Assembly (NCBI GenBank): GCA_963691705.1 | Contig: OY829542.1 | Span: 31,854,579 to 31,918,578 of the forward strand | Source: Viola odorata | Lineage: Eukaryota > Streptophyta > Magnoliopsida > Malpighiales > Violaceae | DNA length: 64,000 bases | Direction: 5' to 3' | Shown: piece after piece, positions 32,274 through 45,515 of the stretch | How the letters are laid out: every line of letters begins with the position of its first letter | How positions within the stretch are numbered: the first letter of the stretch is position 1 | Made by a program: the position numbers and the translations under genes | Notes under the pieces: generated by a model | Database searches by the model: none | The model's input: only the letters and a program-made list of their open reading frames with translations | Told to the model about the DNA's origin: nothing

Positions 32274-35200
32274 TTAAGGCCTTGACCGCGGGCTTGAAGA
32301 GATTGGCTTGGAGAGTTAGCGCAAGGCCTCGGATGGCTTAGGCGCGGGGACTTCATGGGATGCTAGGGTTGGCACGCCTAGTGCGCGCATGTCTTCATGG
32401 TTTGCGAGGACTTGGCGCGGATTTCCTCATGGCTTGCGCGGCCTATCCATGAGGTCTTCACGTGGATACGAGTGAGAGCCCTCATGCTCGTATCATCTCA
32501 TCCCTCATAAAATGGATTCCTCCTCGAATCTGCGAACTCCATTCCTTTGTGAATGTCACACATAGTACCTACATAGGAGAAGTATGCATCAACACTATGG
32601 AGAAGGGTTGGAAAATAACGAAAAGGTAACTCAAATCGTTGTTGTGAAAATAAGTCCGTAGACATCAAAAGACAAGGTATTTTCGCCCATGGGAGAAGAG
32701 TAGGCTTGAGAATTATTACATGAAATAACCCTAAGCTACCCTTCACTTAAGGCCTTGACCGCGGGCTTGAAGTGATTGGCTTGGAGAGCTAGCGCAAGGC
32801 CTCGGATGGCTTAGGCGCGGGGACTTCATGGGATGCTAGGGTTGGCACGCCTTGTGCGCGCATGTCTTCATGGTTTGCGAGGACTTGGCGCGGATTTCCC
32901 CATGGCTTGCGCGGCCTATCCATGAGGTCTTCACGTGGATACGAGTGAGAGCCCTCATGCTCGTATCATCTCCTCCATCTTAAAATGGATTAGTCCTCGA
33001 ATCTGCGCGCTCCATTCCTTTGCGAATGTCACACAGAGTACCTACATCGGAGAGATATGCATCAGCACTATGGAAAAGGGTTGAAAAATAACTAAAAGGT
33101 AACTCAAAGCGATGATGTGAAAATAAGTCTGTAGACTTTAAAAGACAAGCAATTTTCTCCCATGGGAGATGAGTAGGCTTGGGAATTGTTAATTGAAATA
33201 ACCCTAAACTACCCTTCACTTAAGGCCTTGACCGCGGGCTTGAAGAGATTGGCTTGGAGAGTTAGCGCAAGGCCTCGGATGGCTTAGGCGCGGGGACTTC
33301 ATGGGATGCTAGGGTTGGCACGCCTAGTGCGCGCATGTCTTCATGGTTTGCGAGGACTTGGCGCGGATTTCCTCATGGCTTGCGCGGCCTATCCATGAGG
33401 TCTTCACGTGGATACGAGTGAGAGCCCTCATGCTCGTATCATCTACTCCCTCATAAAATGGATTCCTCCTCGAATCTGCGAACTCCATTCCTTTGTGAAT
33501 GTCACACATAGTACCTACATAGGAGAAGTATGCATCAACACTATGGAGAAGGGTTGGAAAATAATGAAAAGGTAACTCAAATCGTTGTTGTGAAAATAAG
33601 TCCGTAGACATCAAAAGACAAGGTATTTTCTCCCATGGGAGAAGAGTAGGCTTGAGAATTATTACATGAAATAACCCTAAGCTACCCTTCACTTAAGGCC
33701 TTGACCGCGGGCTTGTAGTGATTGGCTTGGAGAGCTAGCGCAAGGCCTCGGATGGCTTAGGCGCGGGGACTTCATGGGATGCTAGGGTTGGCACGCCTTG
33801 TGCGCGCATGTCTTCATGGTTTGCGAGGACTTGGCGCGGATTTCCCCATGGCTTGCGCGGCCTATCCATGAGGTCTTCACGTCGATACGAGTGAGAGCCC
33901 TCATGCTCGTATCATCTCCTCCATCTTAAAATGGATTAGTCCTCGAATCTGCGCGCTCCATTCCTTTGTGAATGTCACACATAGTACCTACATCGGAGAG
34001 ATATGCATCAACACTATGGAAAAGGTTTGGAAAATAACTAAAAGGTAACTCAAAGCGATGATGTGAAAATAAGTCTGTAGACTTCAAAAGACAAGGAATT
34101 TTCTCCCATGGGAGAAGAGTAGGCTTGGGAATTGTTAATTGAAATAACCCTAAACTACCCTTCACTTAAGGCCTTGACCGCGGGCTTGAAGAGATTGGCT
34201 TGGAGAGCTAGCGCAAGGCCTCGGATGGCTTAGGCGCGGGGACTTCATGGGATGCTAGGGTTGGCACGCCTAGTGCGCGCATGTCTTCATGGTTTGCGAG
34301 GACTTGGCGCGGATTTCCTCATGGCTTGCGCGGCCTATCCATGAGGTCTTCACGTGGATACGAGTGAGAGCCCTCATGCTCGTATCATCTCCTCCCTCAT
34401 AAAATGGATTCCTCCTCGAATCTGCGAACTCCATTCCTTTGTGAATGTCACACATAGTACCTACATAGGAGAAGTATGCATCAACACTATGGAGAAGGGT
34501 TGGAAAATAACGAAAAGGTAACTCAAATCGTTGTTGTGAAAATAAGTCCGTAGACATCAAAAGACAAGGTATTTTCTCCCATGGGAGAAGAGTAGGCTTG
34601 AGAATTATTACATGAAATAACCCTAAGCTACCCTTCACTTAAGGCCTTGACCGCGGGCTTGAAGTGATTGGCTTGGAGAGCTAGCGCAAGGCCTCGGATG
34701 GCTTAGGCGCGGGGACTTCATGGGATGCTAGGGTTGGCACGCCTTGTGCGCGCATGTCTTCATGGTTTGCGAGGACTTGGCGCGTATTTCCCCATGGCTT
34801 GCGCGGCCTATCCATGAGGTCTTCACGTGGATACGAGTGAGAGCCCTCATGCTCGTATCATCTCCTCCATCTTAAAATGGATTAGTCCTCGAATCTGCGC
34901 GCTCCATTCCTTTGCGAATGTCACACATAGTACCTACATCGGAGAGATATGCATCAACACTATGGAAAAGGTTTGGAAAATAACTAAAAGGTAACTCAAA
35001 GCGATGATGTGAAAATAAGTCTGTAGACTTCAAAAGACAAGGAATTTTCTCCCATGGGAGAAGAGTAGGCTTGGGAATTGTTAATTGAAATAACCCTAAT
35101 CTACCCTTCACTTAAGGCCTTGACCGTGGGCTTGAAGAGATTGGCTTGGAGAGCTAGCGCAAGGCCTCGGATGGCTTAGGCGCGGGGACTTCATGGGATG

Positions 35201-38200
35201 CTAGGGTTGGCACGCCTAGTGCGCGCATGTCTTCATGGTTTGCGAGGACTTGGCGCGGATTTCCTCATGGCTTGTGCGGCCTATCCATGAGGTCTTCACG
35301 TGGATACGAGTGAGAGCCCTCATGCTCGTATCATCTCCTCCCTCATAAAATGGATTCCTCCTCGAATCTGCGAACTCCATTCCTTTGTGAATGTCACACA
35401 TAGTACCTACATAGGAGAAGTATGCATCAACACTATGGAGAAGGGTTGGAAAATAACGAAAAGGTAACTCAAATCGTTGTTGTGAAAATAAGTCCGTAGA
35501 CATCAAAAGACAAGGTATTTTCTCCCATGGGAGAAGAGTAGGATTGGGAATTATTACATGAAATAACCCTAAGCTACCCTTCACTTAAGGCCTTGACCGC
35601 GGGCTTGAAGAGATTGGCTTGGAGAGCTAGCGCAAGGCCTCGGATGGCTTAGGCGCGGGGACTTCATGGGATGCTAGGGTTGGCACGCCTGGTGCGCGCA
35701 TGTCTTCATGGTTTGCGAGGACTTTGCGCGGATTTCCTCATGGTTTGCGCGGCCTATCCATGAGGTCTTCACGTGGATACAAGTGAGAGCCCTCATGCTC
35801 GTATCATCTCCTCCATCTTAAAATGGATTCATCCTCAAATCTGCGCGCTCCATTCCTTTGCGAATGTCACACAGAGTACTACATCGGAGAGATATGCATC
35901 AGCACTATGGAAAAGGGTTGAAAAATAACAAAAATGTAACTCAAAGCGATGATGTGAAAATAAGTCTGTAGACTTTAAAAGACAAGCAATTTTCTCCCAT
36001 GGGAGAAGAGTAGGCTTGGGAATTGTTAAATAAAATAACCCTAAACTACCCTTCACTTATGGCCTTGACCGCGGGCTTGAAGAGATTGGCTTGGAGAGCT
36101 AGCGCAAGGCCTCGGATGGCTTAGGCGTGGGGACTTCATGGGATGCTAGGGTTGGCACGCCTAGTGCGCGCATGTCTTCATGGTTTGCGAGGACTTGGCG
36201 CGGATTTCCTCATGGCTTGCGTGGCCTATCCATGAGGTCTTCTCGTGGATACGAGTGAGAGCCCTCATGCTCGTATCATCTCCTCCCTCATAAAATGGAT
36301 TCCTCCTCGAATCTGCGAACTCCATTCCTTTGTGAATGTCACACATAGTACCTACATAGGAGAAGTATGCATCAACACTATGGAGAAGGGTTGGAAAATA
36401 ACGAAAAGGTAACTCAAATCGTTGTTGTGAAAATAAGTCCGTAGACATCAAAAGACAAGGTATTTTCTCCCATGGGAGAAGAGTAGGCTTGGGAATTATT
36501 ACATGAAATAACCCTAAGCTACCCTTCACTTAAGGCCTTGACCGCGGGCTTGAAGAGATTGGCTTGGAGAGCTAGCGCAAGGCCTCGGATGGCTTAGGCG
36601 CAGGGACTTCATGGGATGCTAGGGTTGGCACGCCTGGTGCGCGCATGTCTTCATGGTTTGCGAGGACTTTGCGCGGATTTCCTCATGGTTTGCGCGGCCT
36701 ATCCATGAGGTCTTCACGTGGATACAAGTGAGAGCCCTCATGCTCGTATCATCTCCTCCATCTTAAAATGGATTCATCCTCAAATCTGCGCGCTCCATTC
36801 CTTTGCGAATGTCACACAGAGTACTACATCGGAGAGATATGCATCAGCACTATGGAAATGGGTTGAAAAATAACAAAAAGGTAACTCAAAGCGATGATGT
36901 GAAAATAAGTCTGTAGACTTTAAAAGACAAGCAATTTTCTCCCATGGGAGAAGAGTAGGCTTGGGAATTGTTAAATAAAATAACCCTAAACTACCCTTCA
37001 CTTAAGGCCTTGACCGCGGGCTTGAAGAGATTGGCTTGGAGAGCTAGCGCAAGGCCTCGGATGGCTTAGGCGCGGGGGCTTCATGGGAAGCTAGGGTTGG
37101 CACGCCTAGTGCGCGCATGTCTTCATGGTTTGCGAGGACTTGGCGCGTATTTCCTCATGGCTTGCGCGGCCTATCCATGAGGTCTTCTCGTGGATATGAG
37201 TGAGAGCCCTCATGCTCGTATCATCATCTCCATCTTAAAATGGATTCATCCTCAAATCTGCGCGCTCCATTCCTTTGCGAATGTCACACAGAGTACCTAC
37301 ATCGGAGAGATATGCATCAGCACTATGGAAAAGGGTTGAAAAATAACAAAAAGGTAACTCAAAGAGATGATGTGGAAATAAGTCTGTAGACTTTAAAAGA
37401 CAAGCAATTTTCTCCCATGGGAGAAGAGTAGGTTTGGGAATTGTTAAATAAAATAACCCTAAACTACCCTTCACTTAAGGCCTTGACCGCGGGCTTGAAG
37501 AGATTGGCTTGGAGAGCTAGCGCAAGGCCTCGGATGGCTTAGGCGTGGGGACTTCATGGGATGCTAGGGTTGGCACGCCTAGTGCGCGCATGTCTTCATG
37601 GTTTGCGAGGACTTGGCGCGGATTTCCTCATGGCTTGCGCGGCCTATCCATGAGGTCTTCACATGGATACGAGTGAGAGCCCTCATGCTCGTATCATCTC
37701 CTCCATCTTAAAATGGATTCATCCTCAAGTCTGTGCGCTCCATTCCTTTGCGAATGTCACACAGAGTACCTACATCGGAGAGATATGCATCAGCACTATG
37801 GAAAAGGGTTGAAAAATAACTAAAAGGTAACTCAAAGCGATGATGTGAAAATAAGTCTGTAGACTTTAAAAGACAAGCAATTTTCTCCCATGGGAGAAGA
37901 GTAGGCTTGGGAATTGTTAATTGAAATAACCCTAAACTACCCTTCACTTAAGGCCTTGACCGCGGGCTTGAAGAGATTGGCTTGGAGAGCTAGCGCAAGG
38001 CCTCGGATGGCTTAGGCGCGGGGACTTCATGGGATGCTAGGGTTGGCACGCCTAGTGCGCGCATGTCTTCATGGTTTGCGAGGACTTGGCGCGGATTTCC
38101 TCATGGCTTGCGCGGCCTATCCATGAGGTTTTCACGTGGATACGAGTGAGAGCCCTCATGCTCGTATCATCTCCTCCCTCATAAAATGGATTCCTCCTCG

Positions 38201-38893
38201 AATCTGCGAACTCCATTCCTTTGTGAATGTCACACATAGTACCTACATAGGAGAAGTATGCATCAACACTATGGAGAAGGGTTGGAAAATAACGAAAAGG
38301 TAACTCAAATCGTTGTTGTGAAAATAAGTCCGTAGACATCAAAAGACAAGGTATTTTCTCCCATGGGAGAAGAGTAGGCTTGGGAATTATTACATGAAAT
38401 AACCCTAAGCTACCCTTCACTTAAGGCCTTGACCGCGGGCTTGAAGTGATTGGCTTGGAGAGCTAGCGCAAGGCCTCGGATGGCTTAGGCGCGGGGACTT
38501 CATGGGAAGCTAGGGTTAGCACGCCTAGTGCGCGCATGTCTTCATGGTTTGCGAGGACTTGGCGCGGATTTTCTCATGGCTTGCGCGGCCTATCCATGAG
38601 GTCTTCTCGTGGATACAAGTGAGAGCCCTCATGCTCGTATCATCTCCTCCATCTTAAAATGGATTCATCCTCAAATCTGCGCGCTCCATTCCTTTGCGAA
38701 TGTCACACAGAGTACCTACATCGGAGAGATATGCATCAACACTATGGAAAAGGGTTGAAAAATAACTAAAAGGTAACTCAAAGCGATGATGTGAAAATAA
38801 GTCTGTAGACTTTAAAAGACAAGCAATTTTCTCCCATGGGAGAAGAGTAGGCTTGGGAATGGTTAATTGAAATAACCCTAAACTACCCTTCAC
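32274..38893 (+). repeat. 14-monomer HOR, most complete copy (6,620 bp)
   Basis: Monomer starts: 32274 A, 32747 B, 33220 A, 33693 B3, 34166 A, 34639 B3, 35112 A, 35585 B1, 36057 A2, 36530 B1, 37002 B4, 37475 B5, 37948 A, 38421 B2. It matches the preceding copy at a constant 6,620-bp offset from 27073/33693 onward. Private markers found in both copies include GTCGATACG, AACCCTAATCTACCC, GACCGTGGG, GGAAATGGG and GAGGTTTTCACG. Variants unique to this copy include CATCATCTCC near 37223 and GGCGCGTATTTCC near 34783 and 37143. Confidence 0.88.
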
Positions 38894-39839
38894 TTAAGGC
38901 CTTGACCGCGGGCTTGAAGAGATTGGCTTGGAGAGTTAGCGCAAGGCCTCGGATGGCTTAGGCGCGGGGACTTCATGGGATGCTAGGGTTGGCACGCCTA
39001 GTGCGCGCATGTCTTCATGGTTTGCGAGGACTTGGCGCGGATTTCCTCATGGCTTGCGCGGCCTATCCATGAGGTCTTCACGTGGATACGAGTGAGAGCC
39101 CTCATGCTCGTATCATCTCATCCCTCATAAAATGGATTCCTCCTCGAATCTGCGAACTCCATTCCTTTGTGAATGTCACACATAGTACCTACATAGGAGA
39201 AGTATGCATCAACACTATGGAGAAGGGTTGGAAAATAACGAAAAGGTAACTCAAATCGTTGTTGTGAAAATAAGTCCGTAGACATCAAAAGACAAGGTAT
39301 TTTCTCCCATGGGAGAAGAGTAGGCTTGAGAATTATTACATGAAATAACCCTAAGCTACCCTTCACTTAAGGCCTTGACCGCGGGCTTGAAGTGATTGGC
39401 TTGGAGAGCTAGCGCAAGGCCTCGGATGGCTTAGGCGCGGGGACTTCATGGGATGCTAGGGTTGGCACGCCTTGTGCGCGCATGTCTTCATGGTTTGCGA
39501 GGACTTGGCGCGGATTTCCCCATGGCTTGCGCGGCCTATCCATGAGGTCTTCACGTGGATACGAGTGAGAGCCCTCATGCTCGTATCATCTCCTCCATCT
39601 TAAAATGGATTAGTCCTCGAATCTGCGCGCTCCATTCCTTTGCGAATGTCACACATACTACCTACATCGGAGAGATATGCATCAACACTATGGAAAAGGT
39701 TTGGAAAATAACTAAAAGGTAACTCAAAGCGATGATGTGAAAATAAGTCTGTAGACTTCAAAAGACAAGGAATTTTCTCCCATGGGAGAAGAGTAGGCTT
39801 GGGAATTGTTAATTGAAATAACCCTAATCTACCCTTCAC
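38894..39839 (+). repeat. A-B3 dimer linking the 14-mer and 6-mer blocks
   Basis: The A (38894-39366) carries the ATCTCATCCCTC variant seen at 32274. The B3 (39367-39839) carries CACATACTACC near 39655 in place of CACATAGTACC. That change recurs once, at 42496, and marks one parent of the 6-mer duplication. Confidence 0.8.
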
Positions 39840-42677
39840 TTAAGGCCTTGACCGCGGGCTTGAAGAGATTGGCTTGGAGAGCTAGCGCAAGGCCTCGGAT
39901 GGCTTAGGCGCGGGGACTTCATGGGATGCTAGGGTTGGCACGCCTAGTGCGCGCATGTCTTCATGGTTTGCGAGGACTTGGCGCGGATTTCCTCATGGCT
40001 TGTGCGGCCTATCCATGAGGTCTTAACGTGGATACGAGTGAGAGCCCTCATGCTCGTATCATCTCCTCCCTCATAAAATGGATTCCTCCTCGAATCTGCG
40101 AACTCCATTCCTTTGTGAATGTCACACATAGTACCTACATAGGAGAAGTATGCATCAACACTATGGAGAAGGGTTGGAAAATAACGAAAAGGTAACTCAA
40201 ATCGTTGTTGTGAAAATAAGTCCGTAGACATCAAAAGACAAGGTATTTTCGCCCATGGGAGAAGAGTAGGCTTGAGAATTATTACATGAAATAACCCTAA
40301 GCTACCCTTCACTTAAGGCCTTGACCGCGGGCTTGAAGTGATTGGCTTGGAGAGCTAGCGCAAGGCCTCGGGTGGCTTAGGCGCGGGGACTTCATGGGAT
40401 GCTAGGGTTGGCACGCCTTGTGCGCGCATGTCTTCATGGTTTGCGAGGACTTGGCGCGGATTTCCCCATGGCTTGCGCGGCCTATCCATGAGGTCTTCAC
40501 GTGGATACGAGTGAGAGCCCTCATGCTCGTATCATCTCCTCCATCTTAAAATGGATTAGTCCTCGAATCTGCGCGCTCCATTCCTTTGCGAATGTCACAC
40601 AGAGTACCTACATCGGAGAGATATGCATCAGCACTATGGAAAAGGGTTGAAAAATAACTAAAAGGTAACTCAAAGCGATGATGTGAAAATAAGTCTGTAG
40701 ACTTTAAAAGACAAGCAATTTTCTCCCATGGGAGAAGAGTAGGCTTGGGAATTGTTAATTGAAATAACCCTAAACTACCCTTCACTTAAGGCCTTGACCG
40801 CGGGCTTGAAGAGATTGGCTTGGAGAGTTAGCGCAAGGCCTCGGATGGCTTAGGCGCGGGGACTTCATGGGATGCTAGGGTTGGCACGCCTAGTGCGCGC
40901 ATGTCTTCATGGTTTGCGAGGACTTGGCGCGGATTTCCTCATGGCTTGCGCGGCCTATCCATGAGGTCTTCACGTGGATACGAGTGAGAGCCCTCATGCT
41001 CGTATCATCTACTCCCTCATAAACTGGATTCCTCCTCGAATCTGCGAACTCCATTCCTTTGTTTATGTCACACATAGTACCTACATAGGAGAAGTATGCA
41101 TCAACACTATGGAGAAGGGTTGGAAAATAACGAAAAGGTAACTCAAATCGTTGTTGTGAAAATAAGTCCGTAGACATCAAAAGACAAGGTATTTTCTCCC
41201 ATGGGAGAAGAGTAGGCTTGAGAATTATTACATGAAATAACCCTAAGCTACCCTTCACTTAAGGCCTTGACCGCGGTCTTGTAGTGATTGGCTTGGAGAG
41301 CTAGCGCAAGGCCTCGGATGGCTTAGGCGCGGGGACTTCATGGGATGCTAGGGTTGGCACGCCTTGTGCGCGCATGTCCTCATGGTTTGCGAGGACTTGG
41401 CGCGGATTTCCCCATGGCTTGCGCGGCCTATCCATGAGGTCTTCACGTCGATACGAGTGAGAGCCCTCATGCTCGTATCATCTCCTCCATCTTAAAATGG
41501 ATTAGTCCTCGAATCTGCGCGCTCCATTCCTTTGTGAATGTCACACATAGTACCTACATCGGAGAGATATGCATCAACACTATGGAAAAGGTTTGGAAAA
41601 TAACTAAAAGGTAACTCAAAGCGATGATGTGAAAATAAGTCTGTAGACTTCAAAAGACAAGGAATTTTCTCCCATGGGAGAAGAGTAGGCTTGGGAATTG
41701 TTAATTGAAATAACCCTAAACTACCCTTCACTTAAGGCCTTGACCGCGGGCTTGAAGAGATTGGCTTGGAGAGCTAGCGCAAGGCCTCGGATGGCTTAGG
41801 CGCGGGGACTTCATGGGATGCTAGGGTTGGCACGCCTAGTGCGCGCATGTCTTCATGGTTTGCGAGGACTTGGCGTGGATTTCCTCATGGCTTGCGCGGC
41901 CTATCCATGAGGTCTTCACGTGGATACGAGTGAGAGCCCTCATGCTCGTATCATCTCCTCCCTCATAAAATGGATTCCTCCTCGAATCTGCGAACTCCAT
42001 TCCTTTGTGAATGTCACACATAGTACCTACATAGGAGAAGTATGCATCAACACTATGGAGAAGGGTTGGAAAATAACGAAAAGGTAACTCAAATCGTTGT
42101 TGTGAAAATAAGTCCGTAGACATCAAAAGACAAGGTATTTTCTCCCATGGGAGAAGAGTAGGCTTGAGAATTATTACATGAAATAACCCTAAGCTACCCT
42201 TCACTTAAGGCCTTGACCGCGGGCTTGAAGTGATTGGCTTGGAGAGCTAGCGCAAGGCCTCGGATGGCTTAGGCGCGGGGACTTCATGGGATGCTAGGGT
42301 TGGCACGCCTTGTGCGCGCATGTCTTCATGGTTTGCGAGGACTTGGCACGGATTTCCCCATGGCTTGCGCGGACTATCCATGAGGTCTTCACGTGGATAC
42401 GAGTGAGAGCCCTCATGCTCGTATCATCTCCTCCATCTTAAAATGGATTAGTCCTCGAATCTGCGCGCTCCATTCCTTTGCGAATGTCACACATACTACC
42501 TACATCGGAGAGATATGCATCAACACTATGGAAAAGGTTTGGAAAATAACTAAAAGGTAACTCAAAGCGATGATGTGAAAATAAGTCTGTAGACTTCAAA
42601 AGACAAGCAATTTTCTCCCATGGGAGAAGAGTAGGCTTGGGAATTGTTAATTGAAATAACCCTAATCTACCCTTCAC
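39840..42677 (+). repeat. Tandem 6-mer duplication, copy 1 (2,838 bp)
   Basis: Monomer starts: 39840 A, 40313 B, 40786 A, 41259 B3, 41732 A, 42205 B3. Shared with copy 2 at a 2,838-bp offset are CTTAACGTGG, CTCGGGTGGC, ATAAACTGG, GCGGTCTTGTAGTG, ATGTCCTCATGG and GGCGTGGATT. The last monomer is recombinant: its left part (GGCACGG, GGACTATCC with A at 42373) matches 45043 and its right part (CATACTACC with C at 42496) matches 39367. The duplication junction therefore lies between 42373 and 42496. Confidence 0.87.
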
Positions 42678-45515
42678 TTAAGGCCTTGACCGCGGGCTTG
42701 AAGAGATTGGCTTGGAGAGCTAGCGCAAGGCCTCGGATGGCTTAGGCGCGGGGACTTCATGGGATGCTAGGGTTGGCACGCCTAGTGCGCGCATGTCTTC
42801 ATGGTTTGCGAGGACTTGGCGCGGATTTCCTCATGGCTTGTGCGGCCTATCCATGAGGTCTTAACGTGGATACGAGTGAGAGCCCTCATGCTCGTATCAT
42901 CTCCTCCCTCATAAAATGGATTCCTCCTCGAATCTGCGAACTCCATTCCTTTGTGAATGTCACACATAGTACCTACATAGGAGAAGTATGCATCAACACT
43001 ATGGAGAAGGGTTGGAAAATAACGAAAAGGTAACTCAAATCGTTGTTGTGAAAATAAGTCCGTAGACATCAAAAGACAAGGTATTTTCGCCCATGGGAGA
43101 AGAGTAGGCTTGAGAATTATTACATGAAATAACCCTAAGCTACCCTTCACTTAAGGCCTTGACCGCGGGCTTGAAGTGATTGGCTTGGAGAGCTAGCGCA
43201 AGGCCTCGGGTGGCTTAGGCGCGGGGACTTCATGGGATGCTAGGGTTGGCACGCCTTGTGCGCGCATGTCTTCATGGTTTGCGAGGACTTGGCGCGGATT
43301 TCCCCATGGCTTGCGCGGCCTATCCATGAGGTCTTCACGTGGATACGAGTGAGAGCCCTCATGCTCGTATCATCTCCTCCATCTTAAAATGGATTAGTCC
43401 TCGAATCTGCGCGCTCCATTCCTTTGCGAATGTCACACAGAGTACCTACATCGGAGAGATATGCATCAGCACTATGGAAAAGGGTTGAAAAATAACTAAA
43501 AGGTAACTCAAAGCGATGATGTGAAAATAAGTCTGTAGACTTTAAAAGACAAGCAATTTTCTCCCATGGGAGAAGAGTAGGCTTGGGAATTGTAAATTGA
43601 AATAACCCTAAACTACCCTTCACTTAAGGCCTTGACCGCGGGCTTGAAGAGATTGGCTTGGAGAGTTAGCGCAAGGCCTCGGATGGCTTAGGCGCGGGGA
43701 CTTCATGGGATGCTAGGGTTGGCACGCCTAGTGCGCGCATGTCTTCATGGTTTGCGAGGACTTGGCGCGGATTTCCTCATGGCTTGCGCGGCCTATCCAT
43801 GAGGTCTTCACGTGGATACGAGTGAGAGCCCTCATGCTCGTATCATCTACTCCCTCATAAACTGGATTCCTCCTCGAATCTGCGAACTCCATTCCTTTGT
43901 GAATGTCACACATAGTACCTACATAGGAGAAGTATGCATCAACACTATGGAGAAGGGTTGGAAAATAACGAAAAGGTAACTCAAATCGTTGTTGTGAAAA
44001 TAAGTCCGTAGACATCAAAAGACAAGGTATTTTCTCCCATGGGAGAAGAGTAGGCTTGAGAATTATTACATGAAATAACCCTAAGCTACCCTTCACTTAA
44101 GGCCTTGACCGCGGTCTTGTAGTGATTGGCTTGGAGAGCTAGCGCAAGGCCTCGGATGGCTTAGGCGCGGGGACTTCATGGGATGCTAGGGTTGGCACGC
44201 CTTGTGCGCGCATGTCCTCATGGTTTGCGAGGACTTGGCGCGGATTTCCCCATGGCTTGCGCGGCCTATCCATGAGGTCTTCACGTCGATACGAGTGAGA
44301 GCCCTCATGCTCGTATCATCTCCTCCATCTTAAAATGGATTAGTCCTCGAATCTGCGCGCTCCATTCCTTTGTGAATGTCACACATAGTACCTACATCGG
44401 AGAGATATGCATCAACACTATGGAAAAGGTTTGGAAAATAACTAAAAGGTAACTCAAAGCGATGATGTGAAAATAAGTCTGTAGACTTCAAAAGACAAGG
44501 AATTTTCTCCCATGGGAGAAGAGTAGGCTTGGGAATTGTTAATTGAAATAACCCTAAACTACCCTTCACTTAAGGCCTTGACCGCGGGCTTGAAGAGATT
44601 GGCTTGGAGAGCTAGCGCAAGGCCTCGGATGGCTTAGGCGCGGGGACTTCATGGGATGCTAGGGTTGGCACGCCTAGTGCGCGCATGTCTTCATGGTTTG
44701 CGAGGACTTGGCGTGGATTTCCTCATGGCTTGCGCGGCCTATCCATGAGGTCTTCACGTGGATACGAGTGAGAGCCCTCATGCTCGTATCATCTCCTCCC
44801 TCATAAAATGGATTCCTCCTCGAATCTGCGAACTCCATTCCTTTGTGAATGTCACACATAGTACCTACATAGGAGAAGTATGCATCAACACTATGGAGAA
44901 GGGTTGGAAAATAACGAAAAGGTAACTCAAATCGTTGTTGTGAAAATAAGTCCGTAGACATCAAAAGACAAGGTATTTTCTCCCATGGGAGAAGAGTAGG
45001 CTTGAGAATTATTACATGAAATAACCCTAAGCTACCCTTCACTTAAGGCCTTGACCGCGGGCTTGAAGTGATTGGCTTGGAGAGCTAGCGCAAGGCCTCG
45101 GATGGCTTAGGCGCGGGGACTTCATGGGATGCTAGGGTTGGCACGCCTTGTGCGCGCATGTCTTCATGGTTTGCGAGGACTTGGCACGGATTTCCCCATG
45201 GCTTGCGCGGACTATCCATGAGGTCTTCACGTGGATACGAGTGAGAGCCCTCATGCTCGTATCATCTCCTCCATCTTAAAATGGATTAGTCCTCGAATCT
45301 GCGCGCTCCATTCCTTTGCGAATGTCACACATAGTACCTACATCGGAGAGATATGCATCAACACTATGGAAAAGGTTTGGAAAATAACTAAAAGGTAACT
45401 CAAAGCGATGATGTGAAAATAAGTCTGTAGACTTCAAAAGACAAGGAATTTTCTCCCATGGGAGAAGAGTAGGCTTGGGAATTGTTAATTGAAATAACCC
45501 TAATCTACCCTTCAC
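42678..45515 (+). repeat. Tandem 6-mer duplication, copy 2 (2,838 bp)
   Basis: Monomer starts: 42678 A, 43151 B, 43624 A, 44097 B3, 44570 A, 45043 B3. Only a few differences from copy 1 are visible, for example TTTGTGAATG here against TTTGTTTATG near 41060, and TTGTAAATTG near 43589 against TTGTTAATTG. The near identity of copies next to each other points to a recent event. Confidence 0.87.
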
